DNA from: CAZMRW01 sp964568805
Lineage (GTDB): Bacteria > Pseudomonadota > Gammaproteobacteria > Methylococcales > Methylomonadaceae
DNA: 41,577 nucleotides
Assembly (NCBI GenBank): GCA_964568805.1
Contig: CAZMRW010000030.1
Coordinates: forward strand, 1-41,577
Direction: 5' to 3'
The notes under the pieces: generated by a model
The model's database searches: none
What the model was told of the DNA's origin: nothing
The model's input: the letters and a program-made list of their open reading frames with translations, nothing else
Part shown: in pieces, positions 23,633 to 33,011 of the stretch
Numbering within the stretch: position 1 is the first letter of the stretch
How the letters are laid out: every line of letters begins with the position of its first letter
Program-made: the position numbers and the translations under genes

Positions 23633-23956
23633 ATGTCTATTACATTAACTGAAAATGCAGCCCGCCAAATAAAAAAACAGCTGGAAAAACGCGGCAAAGG
23701 TATCGGTTTAAAATTGGGCGTCAAAAAATCGGGCTGCTCGGGTTATGCCTATGCACTGGACTATGCCGATAGCCTTAATGCCAATGACGCTGTCTTTGAA
23801 AATTTCGGGGTTAAAGTCATCGTACAGGAAAGCGACCTGCAATTTGTTGATGGAATAGAACTGGATTATCGCAGGGAAGGCATAAACGAAGCATTCCAGT
23901 TCAACAACCCTAATGTGACCGCCACATGCGGTTGCGGAGAAAGTTTTTCCGTTTGA
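23633..23956 (+). CDS. iscA: Iron-sulfur assembly protein IscA
   Basis: A 107-residue A-type carrier with the three conserved cysteines Cys35 (KKSGCSGY), Cys99 and Cys101 (TCGCGESF). It starts seven bases after the desulfurase stop, with GAGG upstream. It receives and delivers Fe-S clusters. iscU, hscB, hscA and fdx do not follow; the next gene is on the opposite strand. Confidence 0.95.
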   Translation: MSITLTENAARQIKKQLEKRGKGIGLKLGVKKSGCSGYAYALDYADSLNANDAVFENFGVKVIVQESDLQFVDGIELDYRREGINEAFQFNNPNVTATCGCGESFSV

Positions 23957-24192
23957 TTCCGTTACGATAAATCCTGCCATACCTGCATCGAATAGCGTAT
24001 AGAGCCTTATATTCTCCTACGCTTGCGGTCAACGGCCACTATAGACTTCTCATCACTCTGGGACATAAAAGCCAGCCATCTTTAGAGCTATAGCCTCATT
24101 ACGGCTTTAACCGCGGCGAGGTTATCGCTCAGTCAATAGGCTTGACCGAATTCCTTTCAAGTTAAAACTGACGACCTGGATAAACCAACAAC

Positions 24193-25494
24193 TTATTCAA
24201 CCGTTTTGGTAAATTCACATCGTTGCTTGATCAGCGGTGATGTAAGCTCATTATCAATGCCATGGGCAATCAGCGCAATCACACGATCATCCCGGTCGTA
24301 GCCTACATGAGCCTCCATCGGATTGGCAAGATCACTAAGCCCAAAAGCATCCATGACTTTGGCTATATTAATATTGACGTTAGTGATGCGGGAACATAAC
24401 CTGGAATCCAGATATTTTTCAATAAATCCCGGTGGTATCCCAAAACTTAACAAATCATTCGGATCAGTAAAGGCAAGAATGGATGTTTCACTGACCATAC
24501 GCTTGTTGTAATGATCGCCTTTGGGATCGCAATAATTCGCATACTGGCCCGTGACGTCGGGAAGTTCTCTACCCAATTGCAACATCGGCAACTGGTTGGA
24601 CAACATGACCAGCAGGATACGCTTGTTCTGGAGAGCCGCCATTGATTTTTCAGTTGCAATCGTTTTAATAGTGGCTGTAGCGTATTTTTCTGGATTTGCC
24701 AGGAAACGAGCAATCCGTTGCATGCCGTCAATCGTGATTCGGCTACCCAAACTATGGGAAATCACCACATATTCATCATGGGCGATATGATCGATGGCGG
24801 AATCATTCAAGCCCATGCAGGTCTGTTTGCCGCTTTCGGGAAGATCTTCCCAATCGCGGGTCGCCATCCAGCAGAATGACTGCGCGAAGGCTGCCAGAAT
24901 CGGCTCGCGGCTTTGCCCCAGATAAATGATCGGATCGGGGCCGACATCGTTGCTGAATTTTTTCATGATGCTGTTGATCTGGGCTCTTCGAAAATCGTAT
25001 TCTCCCGACGTATCGTAAGTCAGCAACTCTTTTTCGGGACGAGTAATTACCGACCAGGTGAGCTCGTAAAAGGTCAGATCTTTACCCGTTTGCTCGTTGA
25101 GCAGATGAGTCACGCGCAAATTGCCGATATCCTTATTAGGAAACAAGGGCGCATTCAATTCAATATTTTTGTCGATTTGCGAACGAACATTCAAATTCAA
25201 CTGTTTGGCCAGTTTCTCCAGAAACTGGGTGGTATAACCCGGTACGTGATCGCCTACGCCGTGAACAAACAGCACCTTGGTTTTTCCTTGGCTTTTGTTC
25301 AGACTCGCACTAATGCCGGGAAACGGGCTGCCCCAGATCTGGCACAATCTGGTATCTTCGCTTTCCGTTTTTTCCAGAAGGGCTTCGGTCACGCCTTTAC
25401 CGATACTGGAGCATGCAGATAGAAGAATGGCTATTGTCAGGGATGAAAACAGCCATCCGGCTTTTATCGTGAAACAATTAGAATAAATATTCAT
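24193..25494 (-). CDS. Alpha/beta-hydrolase-type lipoprotein
   Basis: A 433-residue protein with a lipoprotein signal (lipobox LSAC, Cys28) and an alpha/beta-hydrolase core: oxyanion-hole motif LFVHGVGDHVPGY (about 75-87) and nucleophile elbow SHSLGS with Ser248. A histidine near the C-terminus (IAHGID) could complete the triad. It resembles esterase- or lipase-like proteins and is probably anchored in the envelope. The substrate is unknown. It runs in the same direction as the DUF4105 gene upstream (40 bp gap), so the two may be co-transcribed. Confidence 0.8.
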   Translation of the reverse strand: MNIYSNCFTIKAGWLFSSLTIAILLSACSSIGKGVTEALLEKTESEDTRLCQIWGSPFPGISASLNKSQGKTKVLFVHGVGDHVPGYTTQFLEKLAKQLNLNVRSQIDKNIELNAPLFPNKDIGNLRVTHLLNEQTGKDLTFYELTWSVITRPEKELLTYDTSGEYDFRRAQINSIMKKFSNDVGPDPIIYLGQSREPILAAFAQSFCWMATRDWEDLPESGKQTCMGLNDSAIDHIAHDEYVVISHSLGSRITIDGMQRIARFLANPEKYATATIKTIATEKSMAALQNKRILLVMLSNQLPMLQLGRELPDVTGQYANYCDPKGDHYNKRMVSETSILAFTDPNDLLSFGIPPGFIEKYLDSRLCSRITNVNINIAKVMDAFGLSDLANPMEAHVGYDRDDRVIALIAHGIDNELTSPLIKQRCEFTKTVE

Positions 25495-25533
25495 AACATT
25501 GTTATTCCAGGTATTTTAAAAAGATGACTTTGA

Positions 25534-26529
25534 TTACTTAATAATCGCCCGTATGCGCGTTGAAAAATCAGACGCCTGATCGGCAGCCTGAGCCCGCCTA
25601 TTGATATGCGCTTGCTGCTGCAATCCGGAAAAAGGAAATCGAGAATCAAGCCGATTGGAGTAGTACAGGTATTCCGGCAGGTAACCGCTCAGCAGAATTT
25701 TCCACGAAAACGGCAGATGTTTCGGATTGATCCGGGTATTCAGCCAGATAGCGGTGGTGCAATTATCCAGCAAGGTATTGTAAAACGCAGGATCGGTATT
25801 CAATTCATTAATCTTATTCATATATTTCAGAAACAAGCGCCGGGCATTTTCAAGCGGGCCTTGTAGCCTGTAAAGATAGACCTCTTCAGAAGGAGCTTTC
25901 CGGTAGTTGGTGCGCAGGCGGATCACATCGCGTTCATCGGCCACGATGTAAATCAGTTCATACTGCCGGAAAAAACCTTTGATCGTCGAATAACCTTCAC
26001 TGAACTCTTTGCGCGCTTCGATCGAAACAGCCAGATGGTCATTGCCGCCGAAATTAAAACTCAGAATCGTATGCGCAATCGCAGGGCCCATCCAGTAAAC
26101 GGCAATCAGATCCACCCCCTCCAGTTTGTTCAAGTCGAAGGTTTTGGTGTAATAGGCAGGCTGATAATCAAACTCGCTCCGGTAATTGAAATTACGGATA
26201 TTGTGTACCGTAACCTTATCGCCTTCGAACGTGGCGTAAGCCAATTTCGCGACATCCGGTTGCCATTGGCGTTCATTTGACGGACTGATCAAAAACCACC
26301 ACGTCAGAACTGCCCCGAAAAATATCGCATAACCCGACAAACATCGCTTCTGCCAGCGCGGAAAGCCAAAACTGACGAGCGTGACCAATCCGCACAAACC
26401 GAATACCGCAGCCACACCAGTCTGCACAATACCGTTGTGGGAATCGCCAAAGTACACGGCAAGCACGCCCCATAGGGTAGTTCCAATCAGGATAATTGCC
26501 ATGAATAACGTCTTGAAAAAATATCCCAT
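25534..26529 (-). CDS. DUF4105 (Lnb N-terminal periplasmic domain) membrane protein
   Basis: A 331-residue protein with three N-terminal membrane helices (about 5-30, 34-55, 63-82), then a DUF4105 domain containing HTILSFNFGG, the YSTIKGFF segment, and NTLLDNCTTAIW with a conserved Asn-Cys-Thr that recalls a cysteine-protease-like site, plus a histidine at PKHLPF. The family is linked to envelope proteins; its reaction is not established. The same-strand lipoprotein follows. Confidence 0.8.
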   Translation of the reverse strand: MGYFFKTLFMAIILIGTTLWGVLAVYFGDSHNGIVQTGVAAVFGLCGLVTLVSFGFPRWQKRCLSGYAIFFGAVLTWWFLISPSNERQWQPDVAKLAYATFEGDKVTVHNIRNFNYRSEFDYQPAYYTKTFDLNKLEGVDLIAVYWMGPAIAHTILSFNFGGNDHLAVSIEARKEFSEGYSTIKGFFRQYELIYIVADERDVIRLRTNYRKAPSEEVYLYRLQGPLENARRLFLKYMNKINELNTDPAFYNTLLDNCTTAIWLNTRINPKHLPFSWKILLSGYLPEYLYYSNRLDSRFPFSGLQQQAHINRRAQAADQASDFSTRIRAIIK

Positions 26530-26671
26530 GTCGGCTGTTGATGCTTTAGTTACGGACTGTATTTCTGCTTCCAGATTGATGACGATTTTTTACACCTTGC
26601 AACCTTATCGATAAACGGCAAACTCTCCTATCAACCTATTAAGAGCAGTTGTTCACCTTATCGGTGAATCC

Positions 26672-26719
26672 CAAAATCCCGTCTACCCTTCGACAGAGCT
26701 CAGGGTGAACGGGATTTTG
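26672..26719. repeat. Long inverted repeat after the porin gene, terminator-like
   Basis: CAAAATCCCGT (26672-26682) and ACGGGATTTTG (26709-26719) are perfectly complementary, with ACCCT/AGGGT pairing inside and a centre reading TTCGACAGAGCTC. The loop sequence resembles small dispersed elements (CCTTCGACA.GCTCAGGG) seen in many proteobacterial genomes. Placed 26 bp after the porin stop, it could end that transcript. Confidence 0.6.
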
Positions 26720-26744
26720 AGATGCTCAATCGCTCTTTTTAGGA

Positions 26745-28130
26745 TCAAAAATCCACGTTCGTCCTCACACCGACTACCCATGCCTCCTTCGGCCCTGGCA
26801 GATTCACTGCCGGCAAGGGACCTGCACCTGTTAGCAGGTTCGCTCCGGTCAAAGCCGAATCGATATACTGTACATCGGCGGTTACATGCAGCCAACGCGT
26901 AAAGGCGGCATTATAAAAAGCTTCGAAACCGGTTTCGTCATTGATCCCCAGCCGGTTAAGCACAGGTTCATTGCTTGCACCCAGCGCATAGGCGCCTATA
27001 CCCCAATTGTCATCGGGCCGCCAGGGGCCGACACCGACACCACCCAGACCGAATGCGACACTCCATTTGACCGGATTGGGGTGACCATCGGATACCCCGG
27101 CGCGTACAAATGGCCCCCATCCGCCCTCCGAATCGCCCTGAACATATTGATGGGCGTTATAATAAAGAGCCCAGGTGTCTGCGTTGGTTTTGACAGTCTC
27201 GCCTGTTCTCAAGAGCGACGCCAACTGGTAATGGGGGGCAGTGCCGAAATCGAGCTTTTTCCGGTCAAAGCCGTAAACGAAACCGGCCGTTTGCTTTCCG
27301 GGCAAACCGGCAAGGGTGTGCTTGATTTGCCATTCGGTCAAAAAAGTGGTTCCTTTGTCTCGTTCGAAAGGATCATAACCCGCTGTTTCTTCGGCATTGA
27401 TAAATCCCGCCGTGCCGATGATATTTTTAGTCGGCAGAAAAATTGCGGTCGCCCCTAATGTCGTTAACAACGGTACTGCCGCGCCAATGACCGGCGAAAG
27501 ACGCATCCCTACATTCATAAAATGGGAACGGGAGCGCAATGATCCGGCGAATTCATTTTTGTCCCCATCCGCCGTGTTAATCAGGCCGAATGCCACGCCG
27601 AACTGTTCCGAGAAAAACTGGGCATAAGTCAATTCGGTGAGTGCAAGAACGTCTTGATTCGCATGTCCCGGCACCTGGGGTGACAAAGCATCGCCATTGG
27701 TTGGCATCAGACTGCCGGCGCGAATTCCAATCGAATCGCCCACTCGTCCTTCCCCACGCACGGTCAGGAAACCGCCCGGCCAAAGCCCTGCCTTGACGGT
27801 ATCAATTTTAAGCAGCATGTTGAACATCGCATCGCTTGTTGTCTCGCTAAGGTCTGGAAACCGTTGACTAATGCGATTGCCGGGAAATCGGCTTAACAGC
27901 GTTCCGTCATAGCCGCCGGAGGCGACGTGCTGAGTCACATGGGTCGCATTTAAATCCAGAGTTACACCCTTTTCAGCCATATCGTTACGAATGCCTCCCC
28001 AATCGCCGATCAGTTTGGAACGCGAAAAAAGATCTCCGGAAAAAGTGACTCCGCCGGCGATCTCGGCGCCTTGAGCGGCATCAGTCAATGCCAGTAGGCT
28101 CAATAATGCCATTTTAATGATCGTACGCAT
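26745..28130 (-). CDS. OprB-family carbohydrate-selective porin
   Basis: A 461-residue outer-membrane beta-barrel with a signal peptide (cleavage after about AAQGA) and the OprB pattern: LIGDWGGIRNDMAEKGVTLDL, the LTELTYAQFFSEQFGVAFGLIN segment, FERDKGTTFLTEW, a WSVAFGLGGVG strand, and a C-terminal ending in phenylalanine (VRTNVDF) as barrel proteins need. It admits sugars or other small polar solutes. It appears monocistronic. Confidence 0.9.
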   Translation of the reverse strand: MRTIIKMALLSLLALTDAAQGAEIAGGVTFSGDLFSRSKLIGDWGGIRNDMAEKGVTLDLNATHVTQHVASGGYDGTLLSRFPGNRISQRFPDLSETTSDAMFNMLLKIDTVKAGLWPGGFLTVRGEGRVGDSIGIRAGSLMPTNGDALSPQVPGHANQDVLALTELTYAQFFSEQFGVAFGLINTADGDKNEFAGSLRSRSHFMNVGMRLSPVIGAAVPLLTTLGATAIFLPTKNIIGTAGFINAEETAGYDPFERDKGTTFLTEWQIKHTLAGLPGKQTAGFVYGFDRKKLDFGTAPHYQLASLLRTGETVKTNADTWALYYNAHQYVQGDSEGGWGPFVRAGVSDGHPNPVKWSVAFGLGGVGVGPWRPDDNWGIGAYALGASNEPVLNRLGINDETGFEAFYNAAFTRWLHVTADVQYIDSALTGANLLTGAGPLPAVNLPGPKEAWVVGVRTNVDF

Positions 28131-28656
28131 AGTTAATGTCCATTATAAAAACCATTCAATCGAACAGCTTTAATCCGATTTTTGAAGAAATTAAACAGAA
28201 AAGATATTATTAAGTCGTCAGTTCAAGATACCACCCGCTTATTATTTTTGATCAACTCAATTCTAATCGCCACTATTCTATACGCCGATGGATCGCGCCA
28301 CCTTTGTCCTTTTAGGGCATGCAATCTGATCAAATCGGCTCCGAACTCAGCGGTGTTTAAAAGTTAAAAACCCAAAATTTTCATGGTATAGTAATTCCGT
28401 TTGCAATTCGAGGCTATTGGACTTTAGGCTAAGTATATTTGAATAAAAGTACAAAATTCCTTGCCAAACACACAGTGTTTAACGGACACACATAAATGCA
28501 TCCACCAGCCTTCAAGTTTCGGATTGATTATTCAGCCACAACACACTATTCAATGACCTATTGGATAAACTGGATGACATTCCAGCTCCTTGCAGCCTGG
28601 TTTTGGCCGCCAGCTAGCAAAATGATTTCCGACTCAGTAAGCCTGGCGGTCTTTCG
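28131..28656. other. Long non-coding stretch between porin and histidine kinase
   Basis: About 525 bp without a convincing gene. It holds one copy of the ATTGGACTTTAGGCTAAG motif (28416-28433). A 35-codon frame (28553-28660) has no recognisable product. The divergent promoters of the porin and the kinase must be here, but I do not see strong matches. Confidence 0.5.
28416..28433. promoter_or_regulatory. Copy 1 of the TGGACTTTAGGC motif
   Basis: ATTGGACTTTAGGCTAAG lies about 225 bp before the kinase start. It matches the copy at 35591-35608 in 17 of 18 bases. The motif is imperfectly palindromic, which suits a dimeric LuxR/FixJ-type regulator. Confidence 0.4.
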
Positions 28657-30519
28657 TTGAGCTGGGTCACTGTATTATGGTCGATGCTGGCGTCGGTGTC
28701 CCTGATCTTTGCGCTGCTGCACCTTTTCATCTGCTCCAAAGGCTTACAGCCATGGTCGAATTTGTCGTTTTCGGTCGCCGCCGTCGCTGCCGCCGTTATC
28801 ACCGGCATGGAACTGATGGCCATGCGTACGACGTCCATCGAACACATGGCGATGCTTCTGCGCTGGGCCCAGCTTCCCGTATTCGTTCTTTGTGCGGCAA
28901 TTTTTTGCTTCGTACGCTGTTATTTCGATACCGGCCGCTCATGGCTGGCCTGGATGGGAATCAGTTTGCGCCTGCTCGCGCTCATCCTGAGTTTCACCAC
29001 CGGACAAAACCTGTTTTTCAAGGAGATCACCAGCCTCAAGCAGGTAGAGATTATTGGCGGCGAAACGATCTCGATCGCTCAAGGCCCGCTCAATCCCTGG
29101 TATGTTGTCGGTCCGCTCAGCATCTTGGTTCTGGTGGCATTTGTTCTGGATGCGGCAGTCACCCTATGGCGCGGAGGGACGGAGGTGGGTCGCCGTCGAG
29201 CCATCGTTTTCAGCAGCAGCATCATCTTCTTCCTGCTGACAGCTCCCGTTCATGCCATGCTGGTGAACTTCGGAATTATCGATTCGCCCTATCTCGTCGG
29301 GCTTTCCTTCATGCCTATTCTTGTCGCTATGTCCTATGAGCTAAGCTGCGGTTTGCTGTATACCGCACAACTGGCCAAGCAGTTGCAAGCGAGTGAAGCC
29401 GAATTGCGTATCAACAAGCAACGCATGAGACTGGCGGCGAGCGCCGCGGAGCTGAGGCTATGGGAATGGGACATCGTGCATGATGAAATTTGGAGCACGG
29501 ACAAGAACTACCAGTTATACGGCATTTCCGAAGAGCAGAAAATCAATTTTGATAGCTATCTGAAGATTCTTCATGAGGAGGATCGCGAAAGGGTCAGACT
29601 CTCAGTGGAAAATGCGCTTATTTTCGGAAACGGTCATTATGAGAGCGAATACCGGATCAAGATGGCGGATGAACAGATACACTGGTTACACTCCCGCGGC
29701 CGCATCGATTTCAGCAAGAACGGTCAGCCGCTGCGCATGCTGGGTGTTACGATCGATATTACCCGGCGTAAGCAAGCCGAGTTGGCTATGCAGCAGCAAC
29801 GTAACGAACTGACACACCTTTCGCGCGTAACAACGCTGGGCGAGTTATCCGGTTCGCTGGCGCATGAATTGAATCAGCCGCTGGCGGCCATCCTCAGCAA
29901 TGCTCAGGCTGCTCAACGCTTCTTGACTCGCGACAAGGCCGATCTTGCCGAGATCCAGGACATCCTCAAAGACATTGTCAGCGAGGATAAACGCGCCGTC
30001 GAAGTCATCCAGCGTTTACGACTATTGCTCAAGAAGGGCGAGGTGCAACATCTTCCTGTTAATCTAAATGAAGTCGTGGAAGAAGTCTTGAAAATAGTGA
30101 ACAGCGATTTGATGAATCACAATATTACCGTAAACATCGACGTCGATCATAAACTGCCTGCCGTGATCGGCGATCGCGTGCAATTCCAGCAAGTCATGCT
30201 TAACCTGATCATGAATGCCTGTGAAGCCATGTCCCATCCCGAAGCAGGCAAACGCCAGCTCATTGTCCGCACCGAACAGACCGGCGGTGATAAGGTACAG
30301 GTGTCCGTCTGCGATCAGGGCCCGGGAATTCCCTCTGAAAGCCTGGAAAGCGTCTTTGAGCCGTTCTTTACCACCAAGTTGCAAGGCATGGGTTTGGGAC
30401 TCACTATTTGCCGCACCATCATCACTGCCCACGGAGGACAACTCTGGGCCACCAACAATAATCCCAGCGGCGCGGTCTTTCATTTCACGCTGCCGACACC
30501 TTCTGGAGAGAGAGCATGA
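28657..30519 (+). CDS. Membrane PAS-domain sensor histidine kinase
   Basis: A kinase of about 620 residues. The first 235 residues form about seven membrane helices; a PAS domain follows (about 255-370, AELRLWEWDIVHDEIWSTDKNYQLYGI ... VTIDITRRKQAE), then HisKA with GELSGSLAHELNQPLAAI (phospho-acceptor histidine) and a HATPase with N, G1 (DQGPGIP), F (FEPFFTTK) and G2 (GMGLGL) boxes. The frame opens at TTG 28657 with no good ribosome-binding site; ATG 28681 is an alternative, and an in-frame TAG upstream rules out much extension. It overlaps the next gene by 4 bp (ATGA). Confidence 0.9.
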   Translation: MSWVTVLWSMLASVSLIFALLHLFICSKGLQPWSNLSFSVAAVAAAVITGMELMAMRTTSIEHMAMLLRWAQLPVFVLCAAIFCFVRCYFDTGRSWLAWMGISLRLLALILSFTTGQNLFFKEITSLKQVEIIGGETISIAQGPLNPWYVVGPLSILVLVAFVLDAAVTLWRGGTEVGRRRAIVFSSSIIFFLLTAPVHAMLVNFGIIDSPYLVGLSFMPILVAMSYELSCGLLYTAQLAKQLQASEAELRINKQRMRLAASAAELRLWEWDIVHDEIWSTDKNYQLYGISEEQKINFDSYLKILHEEDRERVRLSVENALIFGNGHYESEYRIKMADEQIHWLHSRGRIDFSKNGQPLRMLGVTIDITRRKQAELAMQQQRNELTHLSRVTTLGELSGSLAHELNQPLAAILSNAQAAQRFLTRDKADLAEIQDILKDIVSEDKRAVEVIQRLRLLLKKGEVQHLPVNLNEVVEEVLKIVNSDLMNHNITVNIDVDHKLPAVIGDRVQFQQVMLNLIMNACEAMSHPEAGKRQLIVRTEQTGGDKVQVSVCDQGPGIPSESLESVFEPFFTTKLQGMGLGLTICRTIITAHGGQLWATNNNPSGAVFHFTLPTPSGERA

Positions 30520-31163
30520 ACGAATCCGCTCCCACTGTGGTTGTAATTGACGACGATCCTGCCATCTTGAAAGCTCTGTCGCGTCTGCTGCGTTCGATCG
30601 AACTGAACGTGGCTACCTTCGCTTCAGCTCAGGAATTTCTTGAACAATTCCAACCAGGAATCCACGGTTGTCTGGTGCTCGATGTCGACATGCCTTGTCT
30701 CAGTGGCCTGGAACTGCAGCAGGAACTTGCTGGCCGGGAAATTCGTATACCCATCATATTTCTCACCGGCCACGGCGATATTCCAATGAGTGTACGAGCG
30801 ATGAAGCAGGGCGCTATCGATTTTCTGACCAAACCCGTTCATGACCATGACTTGATTGAAGCCATCCATGCCGCTATCGAAAAGGATCGCATGATCCTCC
30901 AGAGTCGCGCCGAACAGGAGGAAATCCGGCGGAGGCTGGCGGCGTTAACGCCGCGAGAGCGGGAAGTTCTTGGCCATGTCGTTTCCGGCAGGCTGAACAA
31001 GCAAATCGCCGCCGATCTCGGTACTGTCGAAAAAACCATCAAGGTCCACCGTGCGCATCTGATGACGAAATTAAAAGTCCGGTCACTAGCAGACTTGGTG
31101 CGCCTGGCTGAACGGGCAGGAATCATGTCCAAACAACCGGATGGTGGCGACTATACTATTTGA
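30516..31163 (+). CDS. FixJ-family response regulator
   Basis: A 215-residue regulator: receiver (1-125) with Asp11-Asp12-Asp13, phospho-acceptor Asp56 (LVLDVDMP), and switch lysine (LTKP); LuxR-type helix-turn-helix at about 138-205 (LAALTPREREVLGHVVSGRLNKQIA, GTVEKTIKVHRAHL). The ATGA overlap shows it is the partner of the membrane kinase upstream. It activates or represses unknown genes; the repeated TGGACTTTAGGC motif is a candidate operator. Confidence 0.95.
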   Translation: MNESAPTVVVIDDDPAILKALSRLLRSIELNVATFASAQEFLEQFQPGIHGCLVLDVDMPCLSGLELQQELAGREIRIPIIFLTGHGDIPMSVRAMKQGAIDFLTKPVHDHDLIEAIHAAIEKDRMILQSRAEQEEIRRRLAALTPREREVLGHVVSGRLNKQIAADLGTVEKTIKVHRAHLMTKLKVRSLADLVRLAERAGIMSKQPDGGDYTI

Positions 31164-31338
31164 ACAGCAGGCAATGCAGTAAACTTCATACACTGCTGTT
31201 AATTCGTTCCAATTTTGTTTGAAACTGAACGAGCCGAGCCTATCGAAGTTCGTTAGCATTTCGACAAGCTCTATCGCAAGGGTTTGTCTATGGACAAGCG
31301 ATTGAAATCAATTCAACCTATACAGGACAGAAGCAGAT

Positions 31339-32361
31339 TTATTTGAGGGCCTTACGCAAATTGGTCAGTTGTTTTAAGATTTCACCTTTCATTTGTTCGC
31401 GTCCGATCGAATGCTTCAGGCTGCTGCCCATTCCAGCGACCTGGTCGGTAAAACTTCGATTCGCGTAAAAAAACAGTGAGCCGTCTCGATAGGGCAGGCA
31501 GGCAAGGCTGAACTGACTGGAGTTATAGGAGTGTCCAACATAAAACTGCCGGGAAAGGATCGCCTCGCCCGCCTCACCGGCACTCAAACTGACACGGTGA
31601 CCCAGGATCGCAGTAGGTCGCCCTTCGACCTTACGATTAATCCATAAAAATCGTTCATCAGCACCTGCAGGCAAAGCAGCCGGATAACTAAGCCAAGCCT
31701 GATAAAGTTTTGGAAAATATCGCTCCAGTATTTTGCTGTCCACCGTCGCCGTACGCTGTTCTCCGCCCGGATTGGCTTCTGTACCGTTCCCGCGGTCATA
31801 GGTTGGCATGCCCTTTAAACCGTTTTTAAGATAAGCTTGCCAGCGTTCCAATAAAATCTTCCGGTAGGATTGTGATGCCGCATCAGTCTGTGCGGAATCA
31901 GTATTGCGAATAACCTGGAATTCTTCAGTTGACAGGTTAAATTTACTTCCTGGCTTTGCCTGCAAAAAATTGGTTGCTTCATCATCGCTAGCCTTGAATC
32001 CAAAACCTTTGAATGCATCCAGCGTAGCCTGAGCAGGAATCTTACCTTGCGCCATGATATCGCTATCAATCGAAGCCAGGCCTTTTTTATTGATAAACTG
32101 AATAATCTTGGACGGCGAGGCCGGCAAATACACCGCAATGCCCACTGCCAACTCTTTTTCGTCGCCCTCTGCGATTTCAAAAGTAACGGCTTTTCCCTGA
32201 TCCAGATTCGCTAGCTCTTTCTGCTCGATACCGAGTAGTTGCAGTAATTCCTGAGCATCCGGAAGATTTGCGGCATGGATCGGATTATTGCCGGCCAATC
32301 CCAGCAATAGAACTATATAAAGAGATAACATTTTTATTGTTGTTTTATTTTGATCTGACAT
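31339..32361 (-). CDS. Secreted protein of unknown function
   Basis: I start at the ATG at 32361 (MSDQNKTTIKMLSLYIVLLLGLAG), ten bases after the preceding gene's stop; the longer frame reads back through that gene. About 340 residues: a signal peptide ending near PIHAA, then a soluble domain with no family I can name. It contains a conserved-looking RGNGTEANPGGEQ segment and FLWINRKVEGRP. It forms a run on the minus strand with the SpoIIAA-like gene, so it may be exported under stress. Confidence 0.75.
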   Translation of the reverse strand: MSDQNKTTIKMLSLYIVLLLGLAGNNPIHAANLPDAQELLQLLGIEQKELANLDQGKAVTFEIAEGDEKELAVGIAVYLPASPSKIIQFINKKGLASIDSDIMAQGKIPAQATLDAFKGFGFKASDDEATNFLQAKPGSKFNLSTEEFQVIRNTDSAQTDAASQSYRKILLERWQAYLKNGLKGMPTYDRGNGTEANPGGEQRTATVDSKILERYFPKLYQAWLSYPAALPAGADERFLWINRKVEGRPTAILGHRVSLSAGEAGEAILSRQFYVGHSYNSSQFSLACLPYRDGSLFFYANRSFTDQVAGMGSSLKHSIGREQMKGEILKQLTNLRKALK

Positions 32362-32371
32362 GATATTTTTT

Positions 32372-32758
32372 TTATTCGAGGAACAAGGATTTAGAATTGT
32401 CTGTAGATAACCAGGCTTTTGCGAAGGCAAGTTGCTCTTGTGGAAAAAATTCGATGGCCGTTTTGCGCATTTGCTTGCCCATAAACATGAAAACTTCATC
32501 CTTCCATTTCTCTTCGCCGACAAATGCAACCTTGGAACTTCCATTTCCGTCTTCCGTTAAAAAAAACGAATCCTCCCAACCGGGCTCCCTGCTCCAGCCT
32601 TCAAATCCATCCAGTTCAATTAAAACCCGAAACTGACCGAACCATTCCAGGCTTAACTGGGCCAGAGATTGAAGCTTCTGAAATTCACTGACGGTGAGTT
32701 TATCGCTGAGTTTGATCCAGTTCTCACTATCAAGCGATTTGATGAGTCGAAAGGTCAT
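32372..32758 (-). CDS. SpoIIAA-like (STAS-related) protein
   Basis: A 128-residue protein of the SpoIIAA-like family: LIELDGFEGWSREPG, then KVAFVGEEKWKDEVFMFMGKQMRKTAIEFF, then a C-terminal AKAWL. Such proteins have a STAS-type fold and often serve as small soluble partners; their exact function is not settled. A strong GGAGGA precedes the ATG. It is followed directly by the unknown secreted protein. Confidence 0.85.
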   Translation of the reverse strand: MTFRLIKSLDSENWIKLSDKLTVSEFQKLQSLAQLSLEWFGQFRVLIELDGFEGWSREPGWEDSFFLTEDGNGSSKVAFVGEEKWKDEVFMFMGKQMRKTAIEFFPQEQLAFAKAWLSTDNSKSLFLE

Positions 32759-33011
32759 ATTCGCTCCTCCGTTATTGGTGATGATTTTTGATATTGCCGG
32801 AGGCGTCCTTCCCGATAGACACTCGGATTTTCAGTGGGATCATACTCGTCAGATCACATCGTGACCGGTTTTTTCATTTTTTTAACAATGGTTTCCAATT
32901 TTTTCTCCAGGTTTTTTTAAAATCACGTCAATATCGACCTAGAATGCTGGCGTCCTTATTGTCTAATCACCGCGCCAATTTACCGCCCAACCAATTAAAT
33001 TCAGGCGACAA

